Of a DNA stretch of 64,000 nt, positions 33,579 to 45,111 are shown in pieces. The notes beneath the pieces were generated by a model, which was given only the letters and a program-made list of their open reading frames with translations, made no database searches and was not told where the DNA came from. Every line of letters starts with the position of its first letter. Position 1 is the first letter of the stretch. Source of the stretch: Hygrophila difformis (lineage: Eukaryota > Streptophyta > Magnoliopsida > Lamiales > Acanthaceae); assembly GCA_030278955.1 (NCBI GenBank), contig JAOANR010000011.1, forward strand, positions 44,503,417-44,567,416, in the 5' to 3' direction. The position numbers and the translations under genes were made by a program.

Positions 33579-34430
33579 TTAACATATCCTCATGACTTTT
33601 CCCATACATAAAATGCTGGCCTCTTCTAATTCCGAGCATAAAATAAGATCGTCTGCGAACATAACATGAGATACCGCAACCCCGTTCGGCCTACTCCAAA
33701 TTGGTCTCCAAAGCCCGACAGCCACCTCCTCCAAAATCATCATCAACAACTTCTCCATAGCTATCACAAAAAGGTAAGGCGATAGCGGGTCACCTTGTCG
33801 AAGCCCCCTTCCCGACGCGATAGTATCCAGTGGCGATCCATTCCACAACACAGAAAATGACGAAGTCCTAACACAAACCATAATGACCTCTTTTAAATCC
33901 CCAGGCAGATCCATCTCCTCTAGGCACCTCTCCAAAAAATTCCAGTCAACTGAATCATATGCCTTGGCGATGTCTATCTTAAGAATCACACCCTTCAAAT
34001 TTGCACGTCTCATCTCCAATGAATAAGCCAGCTCCTGAACCAGAATACCATTGTCCCGTGTGCCCCTCCCCGGGAGAAAGGCGGATTGATATGGACCGAT
34101 GTACTCGCACAACAATGGCCGTAACCTATTTGCAATCACCTTTGTAATAAATTTAAAGGAAACATTGCACAACGTCAGCGGTCGAAACTGAGACAAAGTT
34201 TGAGGAATATCAACTTTCGGTAACAGTACAAGATAAGCCTTCGTGATATCCGGAGGCAAAACTTTGGTAGCAAACACACCCTGCACCATTTTGAAAACAG
34301 GCTCTCGAAATAGATCCCAATACAACCGATAGAACTCCACAGGAAATCCGTCCGGCCCCGGCGCCGCAAACGGCCTCATTTGTTTTTTCACCTTGTCCAC
34401 TTCCTCCATTACCACCTGCTTACCAATCAT
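33579..34430 (-). pseudogene. Isolated LINE reverse transcriptase fragment
   Basis: The open 283-codon minus-strand frame contains the core of a plant L1 reverse transcriptase: APGPDGFPVEFYRLYW, FRPLTLCNVSFKFITK, SAFLPGRGT, KIDIAKAYDSVDWNFLE, GRGLRQGDPLSPYLF and the catalytic FADDLIL near the C-terminus. Endonuclease, zinc region and RNase H are all missing, and the frame ends in unrelated sequence. It is related to, but clearly diverged from, the full LINE at 23523-29151. No target duplication was found. It is a both-ends-truncated remnant that happens to stay open. Confidence 0.85.
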
Positions 34431-35065
34431 ATACTACTATAATTTATAAAATTTTTATTTTTATTATATTTTAAAATATTAATGGTTAAATAGGTGGTGT
34501 ATTTTAAGACCATGAAAATTGGTTGCGTGAGTCCTCTGTTGCATATGGAATCTAGTTAGTTTTTTTTTTCGGAAATTTAGGGCCCAAGCCCCATTGAAAA
34601 ATGTTTCATAATGTTTAGGCCCTATAACACTTTTTCTTAGCTTTTACGCCCTATCTTACCATTTGACTCATTGAAAAATACCCACTCAATTGTTACTAAT
34701 CGCAGTTATACATAATCCTACAAATTTAAAACTAATTCAAAACTTAAGAAGAGGAGTGTTGTGTGCGGGAGAGAAACGGAAAACGAAGAGAAAGAAACAA
34801 ACGAAGAGAAAGAAACCGAGAGGAAGGGGAAGAGCAAGAATCGAACGGGAAGAGATGGAAAACGAGAGGAAGAAAAGAAGCGAACAACGCAATCTAGAGC
34901 TTGAAGAGTGGAAGGGATTCGCTGCTAGTGTCGGTCTAATTTCCAGAAAGAAACGCCCTATTTCCATAGAAACGGGGATTTGCAAGTTGTTGGAGGAAAT
35001 TGTGGACCAAACCCTAGTGGAGGAAGAGGAAGAAGAGGTATTGAGCACCTTAATTCCCGCAACTG

Positions 35066-38000
35066 ATGGCACCCAAGAGAAAGGCTGAGCATTCCGAAGT
35101 GGCCGAGACGGGTAAGTTTGAAAATTTCATTCATTTTCTGCTTTTGTTGGTTCATGATTGAATAAGGTTAAGGCATGTGTTAAATTAGATTATGTGTAAT
35201 GTGTGATGTAATCGGTGAATTGATTGTGCTTTTTCTGGAAATATAATGTTATTTGTAGAGGTTGTGTTGTGTGGCTAATAACTTGGGCTGGCCGAATGAT
35301 TAGTGTTATTTGATGATAAAGTGTTCGATGAAAGGCTAGAATGAATGGTATGATGTTATGTACGGGGTAAAATACAATGTTATGCAATGTTAGGAGGAGG
35401 ATGTTAACCGTGGATGGTAAATGATTATTTGAACCGATTTTTATAGGTGCCACGAAGGAGAGTAAAATGCAGGCACCCCGGTGCTCTGCAAAATATCTTC
35501 GGGAGATTGTGGACGAGGTGGAGGTCCGATGGTCTCAAATACAAAGAGAAGCCATAGAGGCCACAGGGTTTGGGCATTTGATCAAAGTGAGCAAGGACAA
35601 TGCCTATCAAGCTAGGTTGCTAGCGGTGCTGGAAAAATTCGAACCGGCAACATGTAGATTCGTTATGGGCAACGGTATTAGTTTGGCGTTCAAGGCCAAG
35701 GAGTTGTCATGCGTGCTTGGGTTGAAGCACGTAGGACATTACATCGAAAAGAGGTTGGAGGATGTCCCTATGCTATCGAAGAAGTTCTTCAATGGAAGGT
35801 GTGCGGAGGTGAAGAGAAACGAAATGGCAAATGTTCTAAGTCACTGTGCGGGAGAAGTTGAGGGGGTAGAGCCTGGGGAGTACGCAAGCTTATATGTATT
35901 GTTTCTGTTTAACTGCCTTCTATTTCCCAACACCGGGTACACGACGCCCAAGTACCTATAGCATTACGCGGAGGATAGCACGAAGGTAGGGGAGTATGCT
36001 TGGGGCCCGTTAGTGTACTCGTATCTATTGGAGTCTATGAAAAGTTTTGTGGAGGGCAAATCTTCTTACGTGAACGGATGCACAGTAGGGTTAATGGTAA
36101 GTATCATTTCTCTTATATTGAATATTGGTGATTCTTTATTATGGGATGTGGAACTAACTTAGATTTTTTGGTGATCCTATTTAACTACAGGCATGGTTCT
36201 ATGAGAGGATACCAAAGTATGGCAAGCCACTCCATATTCTAAGATTCCGAGGATTACAAGATGGGCGGATAGATCTGGTAAGATTGAAGCTTGCAGGGAA
36301 GAATTGAGGGAGGTGGTAAGGGACGATGTAGCAAGGTTCGTCGCGTTGGCTGAGGAAAAGATATTGTTTGTTCCGGCAAGGGTTATATCATCGGTATATT
36401 GATCTATCTTTACTATTTTATTCTTCTTGTTAATGTTATTATTTTATATAATGTACTTTATACATGTAGGAATCGGAGGGGGATCTAGATGAGAGAAAGG
36501 ACGAGGATGATGGGGTACAAGAACATGCGGTGAATGAGGCAGAATTTGGAGAGAGGGGCCTGGATGGATTGCAATTGACTTTGGAGACGAACGTTGATGT
36601 GGGGACTGATTTAGATAAGAGTAAGGTGGTTGGGGATGTGCCGGTTGGGTTGTTGAGTGAAGGATTGAATAAGGGGGGAGAGACTGTGGAAGCAGAGAGT
36701 GAAGGGCTGGAGGAGAATAAAGGGTTGGAGGAGAATGTAGGGTTGGAGGGGAATAAAGAGTTGGAGGATAATGCAGTGTTGGAGGAGAATCAAGTGTTGA
36801 CTAAGGGGGAAGAGAAAGTGGACGCGGAGGATGCAGAAAAGGGCGATGATGTCCAAAGACCGGGAAAGAAATCACCCTCGTCAGTACATAGCAGGAAAGA
36901 TAGGAGGAGAAAGAAAGATCCGGATTTCACCGACCCGAGGCCGGTGAGAAAGAGAAAGCCGGCGGCTACAGGCGAAGAACCGGTAAGTCAGTTATATTGT
37001 GAACAAAGATTTTCAACTCACATCCTCGGGTATATTGTTATTTAAGTTGCACAAATATCTTGAATTTAGTTGTAATTAAGCAATGTTGAGTTGTACAGAT
37101 TCTTGTTGATGAGTTGGACATAGATGAGTTGGACATAGCCGCCATTGGTGATGATGCCTTTGCTGAGGGATATAAGGGGAGAAGGGATCGGAGCGGGCAA
37201 GAGATTGTTGATGATGCAACGAGGGCGTTGCTGGATCGTTTCATAGATGGCGAGTTTAAAAGGTAATTGTAAACTATAAAAATGTTACCATTGTATTGGT
37301 CCAAGTATTGAGGTTATATTGTGGCTCCGACATTGTATATTTAATGGAATTGATAGGAGTCCTATATGGGAGGGGGAAGAATCTGCTGTGTATAGAGACC
37401 ATCTGCTACGCCTGTTGACGAACGAACCATTAGAGGGGACTGTCATCGATTCGTATTTGGAAATAATTGCATCAAATGACTACCAAAAGGGATAAGGTTT
37501 CCCATGCCGTGCGGTCTTCCTGAGCACGCTGACAGCAGTTAGTAGGTTGTATAAAAGATTCTAGAAAATATATGACAATCATTTGATTGATGTGCTCATC
37601 TTTTTGTTGCAGAATGACATAGCGCGTACAATGGATGAGTTTTATCCACGTGACAAGATTGAGTGGGAAGATAAGGAATGAGGGCATTTTTTAAATCAAA
37701 TGAATGGATTTTGTGCGGATCAAGTTCGTAAAATAGAGCGTAGCAAGGGTTCAAGTCAATTGAGGTACATTGTATGGCCGATAAATGATGTTGACCTCTT
37801 TCACTGGCATATGGTGATTTTCGACTTAGAAGATGGCGATGTGTATGGCATGAACTCTATGAAGTCCGATGCACGTCTGAAGACACGCCGAACTAAGCTT
37901 GTAAGTGTTATTCTATAAAAAGTTAAAATTAGTGCATCGTCGTTGGCCATTTTATATGGTGATATATTTTACATGTGATCGACCTTATTCTTTGTTTATG

Positions 38001-38279
38001 TGTTTTGGGGAAATTTGATAGGTCAATTTTTGGAAAGCATGTTGCGAGAATTGGGGGATAAAAATGACGGGCACGTTTAAAGAATCGGATTGTAGGCAAC
38101 AAGGGTCGGGGTCAATGGATTGCGGTGTGTATGTATGTTTGTGGAGCGAATGCTATGCCCGGAGCGACCCAATATTTTGGCAACAATCGAAAACCGTTTC
38201 CATAGAAGCAATGAGAGCCCATATTGCTTATACTATTTTAACTGATGGGAGGAGCAAGGTTCTAGATTCAATTAAATGA
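35066..38279 (+). pseudogene. MULE-borne Ulp1-type (C48) cysteine peptidase protein, decayed
   Basis: Probable exons: 35066-35111 (MAPKRKAEHSEVAET), 35447-36096, 36191-36393, 36470-36982, 37099-37262, 37357 to about 37540, 37613-37900 and 38022-38279. The N-terminal part (YLREIVDEVEVRWSQI, RFVMGNGISLAFKAKELSCVLGL) resembles the leading region of transposon Ulp1 proteins. The middle is Glu-rich with a GLEENKGLEEN-type repeat and a basic KDRRRKKDP stretch. The C-terminal part is the peptidase: HWHMVIFDLEDGDVYG supplies His and Asp, CRQQGSGSMDCGVYV the Gln and Cys. It would cleave SUMO-like peptide bonds; its role in the element is unknown. Damage: TAG at 35959-35961, a one-base loss near 36241, TAA at 37493-37495, TGA at 37679-37681. 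An upstream frame (34690-35088) is Lys/Arg-rich and probably UTR. Confidence 0.8.
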
Positions 38280-38535
38280 TTTAGGGTTGGAGGTTGTTTA
38301 TTACTTGATGTTTTGTAGATGTTAGTTAAATTGTTTTGGTGAATGTTGGTTTATGAACAACTGTCCATTTGCAGAGATGGTTAAATTGTTTTGGTAAATG
38401 TTGGTTTATGAACAGGTTCACTTATGTATGAGTTGTGGGATAATGTTTTTTTGGTTATGTGAAGTAAAGTTGGTAAGGTAATGGTGTGATTCATGGTAAA
38501 ATGTAATGAGAATGTGGTAAAAAAGGTTGTTTTTG

Positions 38536-38870
38536 ACAGGGACGGTTTTTTGAATTAGGAAGGAAACCATTTCTTAACCGTCCCCATATCAATGGATAGG
38601 TCATTGGTCATTGCACGGTCGCGGGACGGTCCCTGTACACCGTCCGCGACCATTCAGGACCGCGAATCATTTAAATTCAGAGTGGACGGTCATGTGGACG
38701 GTTCAAATTTCGTCCCCATACCGTCCAGGATGCACCTGAGTATGCAGGAAGAGCTCGACGGTCTACGGACGGTTCTATGTTAACCGTCCCCTCTGACCAG
38801 GACCGTCCAACCTTAGGAATGCATTGCCACGGTGAGAAGGACGGTTTACTCTGACCGTCCAACTAGAATG
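38536..38870 (+). repeat. First ACCGTCC/GGACGGT motif cluster in the MULE centre
   Basis: About a dozen copies of GGACGGT or its reverse complement ACCGTCC occur in 330 bases, in both orientations, spaced about 15-40 bases, immediately downstream of the Ulp1-like gene. Some pair as local hairpins (for example GGGACGGTCCCTG at 38624). Confidence 0.85.
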
Positions 38871-38952
38871 GCTTGCAACCCATTCTAGTTTTCGGCGGCT
38901 GGTTATCATCTTCGTCGTCTTCCCGAATGCCCCGAGTGCGCTTCGGGGCCAT
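38863..38952 (-). other. 29-codon minus-strand frame resembling a gene start
   Basis: The minus strand reads MAPKRTRGIREDDEDD... to a TAG. Its first residues echo the MAPKRKAEH start of the Ulp1-like gene on the other strand. It may be a remnant first exon of an inverted or lost gene. Coding status is doubtful. Confidence 0.25.
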
Positions 38953-41154
38953 TAACCATGCTAGGCACAAGATTTGCAAGAAACCAATGATATCTAGACA
39001 AGAAGATTTGCAATAAAACCATTAAAGACAACAAAAACAATGAAAACCTAGTTTAAACATTTATTCGAACACTGAAGTGCGCAATGAATCTAATACCATA
39101 AAGGTATCCACGAGCAACAAATCAAACCAATTTTCGAAACCCTAAGCATAATACATTCGACATCCAACCCACTGGTTCTGGAACAAGTGCACTCGACATA
39201 AATTTAGAAGAAGAAACTCACTTTCGTGCACCGAGGAACGTAGATGGAACGGAAAAATTCAAACAAGAACATTATTCTAAATTTCGTACATTTGCTAGAG
39301 CAATAGAACTCGAAGGACGAAAATAACAACACTTTCTTCTTGAAACATATAAAGATTTTTAGGAACCCTAAATTTCGTACATTTGCTAGAGCAATAGATG
39401 TGGGAGGATAAATCATACCTGGAACTTCAATTCCTTGCTAGAAGACTTTCGAGAGAACTCGAATGAAGAAAACTACCCAGAGGTCGTGAAAAGGAAGTTT
39501 TAAATGTGGAGGAGGGTGCGTTCGGTCTTAAACCGAAATAAGGCAACCTGTAACACAGGGACGGCCAAGGAACGGTACAAGATCTGACCGTCCCCTAATC
39601 CGTCCATTCCTTCCTAACAATTAAAATACTCATATGACATTGAACATTTACCAATTTAACTTCTTAACTTTACCATTTTTACATTACACATATTACCAAA
39701 CAAGGGGAAAAAATATTCGTCGTGAAGATTTCAAAAATAATTATGAAACCCATTATACTTTAAGGTTAATTATAAAAATAATGAAATATATATATATATA
39801 TATACATATATATTTATTTGTTTCTTTATACTGTAAACCGTAAACCGTAAACCCTAATACCCTAAACCCTAATCCCCCTTTGAGTTTACTCCTTACCAAA
39901 TCATTGCTTAAGTGTTACTAGATGTTATAAATTACTTACCATCTTTACATGTTCATGTTTACCCATCTCATACAGTTTCTTTACTACTATTAAGAATTAT
40001 CAATTTCGCGTTCGTGTATAGCAGTAAATACGGCAGCCATGTGAGATTACTCCAATAAGACCTTACCACGTAAATTTAGCAGTTCATCTTCGTTGGGAGG
40101 TGATAGTTAAAGTTACATTTACATTTGGGAGATAACGAACGACTTCGAAGTAACGTTACAAAATTAATGTCGCATTGTCCATAGAAAAATAAGAAAGTCG
40201 TCAAGAAAAATATTTGACGTAACCCTAAACCCTAGCATTATCCATATAAACCATTACGTGACGTAAATTTAGCCTGTCGAAAATAATATCAGGTATAGAA
40301 TTTCATCTTCGTTGGGAGGTGATAGTTATAGTTGTAAGTTGTATTTACAGATGGGGAATAACGAACGACTTCGAAGTAACGTTATGAAATTAATGTCGCC
40401 TTGTCCGTATAGAGTAAGACTAAATTAACATTACGAAACCATTATGCAATTAATGTCACTTGAGAATTATAAGGACTTAAGAGAGTAAGACTATTCCATT
40501 GGATGAAGTTACGCCATCATAATATCCAATGTAGATGCTTAATTCAAGTATATACACACAATTAGTATATAGATGCCAATAGTTTTAACTAATTAAAATA
40601 ATAGTAACAATGGTAAATTCACTTAATTGTAACAATTATAAAAAATTTCCACCCTAAACCCTCGACCGAATAAAATTACCACTCTCTATGAGGAATTTTA
40701 CCAATTTAATCATTTATGATTTACCAAGTATCTCGTAGTTGAATTACCAATGTTGTAAAATGTGGTTTACCAAGTTTTTTATATGGCTCTCTTCAACATA
40801 TGAAGATTATAGCTTGCCAACTTTTTGTTATCAAAACTTACCAACTTCTTACCATGGTTTACCAATCTTTTTCAATGACACTTACCGTATATTGTCTTAT
40901 GATTTACCAAGTTTTCTATGTCACGAACAAAATGATTAGGTGCACGAAGTTCGTGAAATTGGGTAACCTAATCCGATCCACCAATTATAAACATGAGGTT
41001 TACCAAATTTCATATTACACGATTTACCAACTTCATTAATATGGTTTTTACTAATTCATCAGTACAAAGTTACCAACTTATCGGTGAGGTTTTACCAACC
41101 TCATAACTATGGGATTTACCAAGTTCCTGCTAAGTTTAACAGTATATATGTGGT
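38953..41154. other. Non-coding MULE centre with direct duplications and telomere-like repeats
   Basis: No coding frame is supported. A segment of about 100 bp (TTCATCTTCGTTGGGAGGTG... to '...ttaatgtcgc') occurs at about 40083-40180 and 40301-40405. A 20-mer in 'ctaaatttcgtacatttgct' occurs at about 39280 and 39368. Telomere-like units (CCCTAAACCCTAA with variants AAACCGT) lie at about 39833-39882, with shorter traces at about 40221 and 40651. A (TA)n run is at 39786-39804. One more GACGGCC/GACCGTCC group is at 39560-39606. Confidence 0.7.
40660..41135 (+). repeat. TTTACCAA-motif tract
   Basis: The phrase TTACCAA followed by CTT, GTT or TTT occurs roughly twenty times at irregular spacing of 15-40 bases, nearly all in one orientation. 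More copies lie at 39645-39700 and 41555-41640. It sits between the ACCGTCC clusters and is not a simple tandem repeat. Confidence 0.8.
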
Positions 41155-41159
41155 AAGTA

Positions 41160-41545
41160 TGACGGCACCTCGGATGCGTCCTCCAAAGGTCCGTCCCAAC
41201 ACACTCTGTTTTCTGTAAAACCATGGACGGTCACGGGGACGGACCGTCCGAACTTGCCCAGGACCGTCTGAAACCACCTGTCTTGTACAGGATCCAAGGG
41301 ACGGCCCAAACACGGTTCAACTTTACCGTCTGTGAACCGTCCCTGTCTTGCAGTTATGGGCAGATTTTTCGTGGACGGTTGTGGGACGGTTTGTACCAAC
41401 CGTCCACGGTTCCTCACTGTAATTACGCTGACCGGACGGTTCTCTGTCACCGTCCTTTGACCGTGAGGACGGTCACTGGAATTGAGGACCTCTTCCACGG
41501 TCTTCAAACGGTACTACTCCCATATCCACTTCACCGTCCATGATT
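41160..41545 (+). repeat. Second ACCGTCC/GGACGGT motif cluster in the MULE centre
   Basis: About fifteen copies of GGACGGT/ACCGTCC or one-base variants lie in 385 bases, in both orientations, on the side of the centre that faces the 3' end of the transposase gene. GGACGGACCGTCCGAAC at about 41239 is a local palindrome. Confidence 0.85.
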
Positions 41546-41824
41546 CTGCTTTCATTTTTTACCAATTCTTTTCATTGTTCTTACCAACATTTATAGTTAT
41601 TGTTACCAAGTATCTTTCCAACTGGTTACCAATTCCTTTCAAAATAATTTGACACACATACTAACCACATACTAATCCGCATCAATTTATGAAACTTAAT
41701 AGCAAACCAACATCCAAGTGCCACAACACGTAAATAGTTCAACGATTACAAGCACGTAAATAGTTCAACGATTACAAGCATGCCAACCGAGTGATCAACA
41801 AAAAATCCAATATACCCAACGAAA

Positions 41825-44262
41825 CTACAACCCCACTCGAGCATTTTTGCATGTTTTTTTGTTGTGGCCGGATATTGAACATAAACTATATTTATTCTTA
41901 CTCCCAACAACTTGGGATCGGATCCGCTTGGTTTTCCTTCGGCCGGGCTGTGATCGCACGTCTGGGGGTCGTATCGTCTCGATCGGGACATCCTCGGGTT
42001 CTTCCTCGTGTATGGCAAAAATTGGGAAAATGGCCCCTTCGTATGCTTTACGGTACATGTGAGCACTATAATATTGGTCCACATAGTCATATTGGGAACA
42101 ACCGCATGTCCATAATGCATACCAACGCATGGGAACAAGGAATACCAGTCACTTGCCATTCTCTACACGAGCATTCCCGTTTGTTGAGGTCAATCACCAT
42201 CCTCGACAGTCTCTCGCGAACCTCGTACAGACCCGCCATCGATCTAGTGCATGACAATGCCCTCGACTTGTGTAAATTTAATTGAAGTATCTCCTCAATT
42301 CTAGGGCAAACATTCGTGGCCATTCCCGATGCTTCACTCCTTCTTTTGTCCATCATTGCCATCACCTTCAGTCTAAGCATATCCACCATAGCAGCGGGGT
42401 GCAGATACCTAGCAGCTTTCGCCCACTTATTCCAACTCTCCGCTAGATTATTGTTCATCGTGCCCCACCTCATCCCCGGGAAGAATGCATTGGCCCACCT
42501 TTCCGGTTTCGAACGTGCAATGAATTCCTTAGCATCCTTCCCGAATGCATCCACAATTTTCTTTATGTATTTTTCGTACTCGGATGTGGTAAGAGCGTTA
42601 GCAGCGAGATGCAAAATATTGCACCATTTACTCTTACGGTGTAAGGGATGTTTCGTCAGCACCTGTTGCATTTGGAAATAGAGTACCATAAGATAAAGCA
42701 TTCGATCAAGCATCACTAGGACTCCTATATCACATTAATAAACAAACAGTTGTATACTTACGTCAGTTCGAAAATTGTCGATCAAATGACGGAGGCATAT
42801 TGAGTGGGCACATCGGGGGAACACATCGCGTACGGCATTGAGAAGCCCGGCATGTCTATCTGTATACAAAACCAAACTCTCGAAAGGAAAATTCTCGCTT
42901 TGGGCTTCAATCGCACCACATAGTTTTCGACAGAACCATCCCCAGCTAAAGTCCGTCTCCGCGTCGACAACTACCACAAAAGAGTTCAGCTTTAAGGGTT
43001 GCTTCATGCATACACATAAAAAATATAAGACCATGAATCAATTAACAACACAACATATACGTACCAGCGAAAGCTAATGTGAATATGCCATTGTTCGCGT
43101 CTTGCCCAATGGCCGTTAGCATTGTTCCTTTCCACTTTGACTTGAGATGAGTACCGTCAAGAAATAATATCAGTCGACAGCCCCTCAAGAATCCCCGCAT
43201 GCAGGCACCCATGCAAATAAACACACGGTGGAATTTCATTGTGTCCGGAAATATTTCCAAGTCGGCTATAGTGCCAGGGTTCGAGGCAATCAACGATTCG
43301 CACATGGGCCTAAGTTTCTCAAATGATTTATCGTCCTTTCCATGGATCTCTCTTAATGCAATCTCTTTCCCCAACCATGCTCTATGGTAGGGTATATCAA
43401 CCGCAAATTCAATTTCTATATCGTCTATGGCTTCTCTAGCACTATAAGCCGGGGCTTGTCTAACTTTATCTCGAATCCTACTTGCGACCCACTTAGAATT
43501 CGCATTTGGATGGCTTTTACTTGTAATGCGGTCGACACCACATGTGTGATGAAGGTTGCAATTCCGGATGCCAAATGTATCATCCGAGGTATGGAAGGCT
43601 GCATAGATACGCCACACACACTCTTCCACTGTTCATCTCACTATCACCTTATCCTTGGCATTCTTCAAGTATCTAAATCATTTTTTTGTTGCGATAGAAT
43701 ATGTCCGCAACACTTCACGAAATTTACCAACACTATCGAATGTTTGTCCTACACCCTCGATACGCACAATGCCACCGGAGCGTCCGCCCAATGCCTCTTG
43801 GTCTGTCCGTACCACTAACAATTGGTTCTCGCTTGACCACTCATGTACACCATTCACCCTGCATTGTTTACCAATTATCTCATTAAACAATTCAACCAGA
43901 ACTTGGCCAATCATGATACAACATTGAACATCTTAAATATCATACCTTCTATTCTCTGCCGCCGTGTTTGATACGACGTGTACATTGCACATGTGTACAT
44001 TCGACAACATGTGATACCACAACATCAACTTTATATCTGCATCATTTCTGATCCGTATCGGGAGCTTGTCCCCAGCAGCTTTGTATTCCAAAATGTTTAA
44101 CAAAGGATCGAACTCAGGCCATCTATCAATCATTTCATTGTGCACCTCCGCCACGGTTGTGTGGTTCATGAAGCATAATGGGTGCTTCTCCTGATTAAAT
44201 TGACAAATTACTAGCAAGCTAAAGCTACTACTGCTTCCCTCTTGCTCCCCACCGTTATTCAT
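41825..44262 (-). pseudogene. MULE transposase, four exons, decayed
   Basis: Minus-strand exons: 43946-44262, 43065-43858, 42762-42970 and 41825-42662, all with GT..AG borders and agreeing phases (about 719 codons). The N-terminal part has a PB1-like region (MNNGG...IRIRNDADIKLMLWYH). The MuDR DNA-binding region includes IVRxTVEECVWRIYAAFH and NLHHTCG. The catalytic core has Asp in LILFLDGTHLKSKW and in LYTDRHAGLLNAV, and Glu in NNNLAESWNKWA. The SWIM zinc finger is CSCREWQVTGIPCSHAL. A C-terminal zinc knuckle has lost its first Cys (YSLCSISGHNKKTC). Damage: TGA at 43678-43680, TGA at 43633-43635 (replacing a Cys codon), and a frameshift near 42090. It would bind the element ends and cut them if intact. 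Confidence 0.88.
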
Positions 44263-45102
44263 TCTCTTTCACACCTACAAAAGAAAACAGTATTAAAATC
44301 AATCCAAAAATACGTATGAAACTCATGCAAATACATTCATACACCTTCTGTATAATGCTGAACTCCATCCACAATGCTCCCTAATCAACATGGAGCATCA
44401 ACTACTACTAAACTCCTTCTACAATGATCATCCCAACCTTAGCCACAGAAAATGAATCACAAACCTTACAATGACCACACCTAAACCTCTAAACATCAAA
44501 TGAAACAATTTATCCTATAATATTAACAATGGCAGGCACGGTTTTAAAAAAAAAAGAAAAAAACAAATCAAATCACATTATGGTTCTAATGACCAAAATA
44601 ATAGACAACCATTTTTCCTTTCATAAGAACATTATTATTCTTGTGAAAGCACTGCATTGCATTCCATATTCAAGAACAATAAAAAATTTCCACAACACGT
44701 TCCAAAAAAGAGCCCTATCTTTCAATCTTTCATGTACTCACCTTAAAATTGCTTCTTCACCTCCCGTCGTCGAAATGGCTCCGTGCTTGATGTCGTTGGC
44801 CTTCCAAAACTCGCCCTCAGCTTGCTCGAGCTCCTTGCTTGGAAATGGAGAAACGATCGAATGGAAATGGAGGGGAGAAGAGACGTTGGGGAGTTTAGGG
44901 CTTTGGGTGGGATATTTGGGCTATTTGGGTCTTTTCTCACCAAAGGGTAATTTTGTATTTTCTCAACTTTGAGTTAATTAAGTATGTTGTTTTATTTTTG
45001 TTTAACTTTACTAATTGATGGGTCCTAATCTCTAATGATTTAAAAGGGAGGGCCTTGACTCCACACATTTTTGTTCCATAGGAACTGGGCTCTAATTTTC
45101 CC
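44263..45102 (-). other. Upstream region of the MULE transposase up to the terminal repeat
   Basis: No gene is supported. Two segments 'aactccatccacaatgctcc' and 'aactccttctacaatgatc' (44361 and 44410) form a small duplication. The last part, about 44880-45102, is the terminal region of the element. Confidence 0.45.
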
Positions 45103-45111
45103 TTTTTTTTT

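Larger units (their letters stand above)
34570..45102. mobile_element. 10.5-kb Mutator-like transposon (MULE) carrying Ulp1-type and transposase genes
   Basis: The left end CGGAAATTTAGGGCCC and the right end, read in reverse, GGGAAAATTAGAGCCC, form a short inverted pair; both then contain GGCCCT 30-60 bases further in. Each end is flanked by nine T (34561-34569 and 45103-45111), a 9-bp target duplication as MULEs make. The element encodes a Ulp1-like cysteine peptidase protein on the plus strand and a MULE transposase on the minus strand, the two converging on a non-coding centre full of short repeated motifs. Both genes carry stops and frameshifts, so the copy is dead. MULEs that carry Ulp1-like genes are known in plants. 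Confidence 0.85.

Noticed and set aside
34690..35088. Lys/Arg-rich 132-codon frame as a separate gene
   Set aside because: Low-complexity basic peptide in a different frame from the better MAPKRKAEH start; probably leader sequence.
38536..41545. A nested CACTA element, suggested by the two inverted motif clusters
   Set aside because: No CACTA-type ends or flanking duplication were found next to either cluster, and the MULE's own genes flank them.
41791..42285. 164-codon plus-strand frame
   Set aside because: Antisense shadow of the MULE transposase C-terminal exon.
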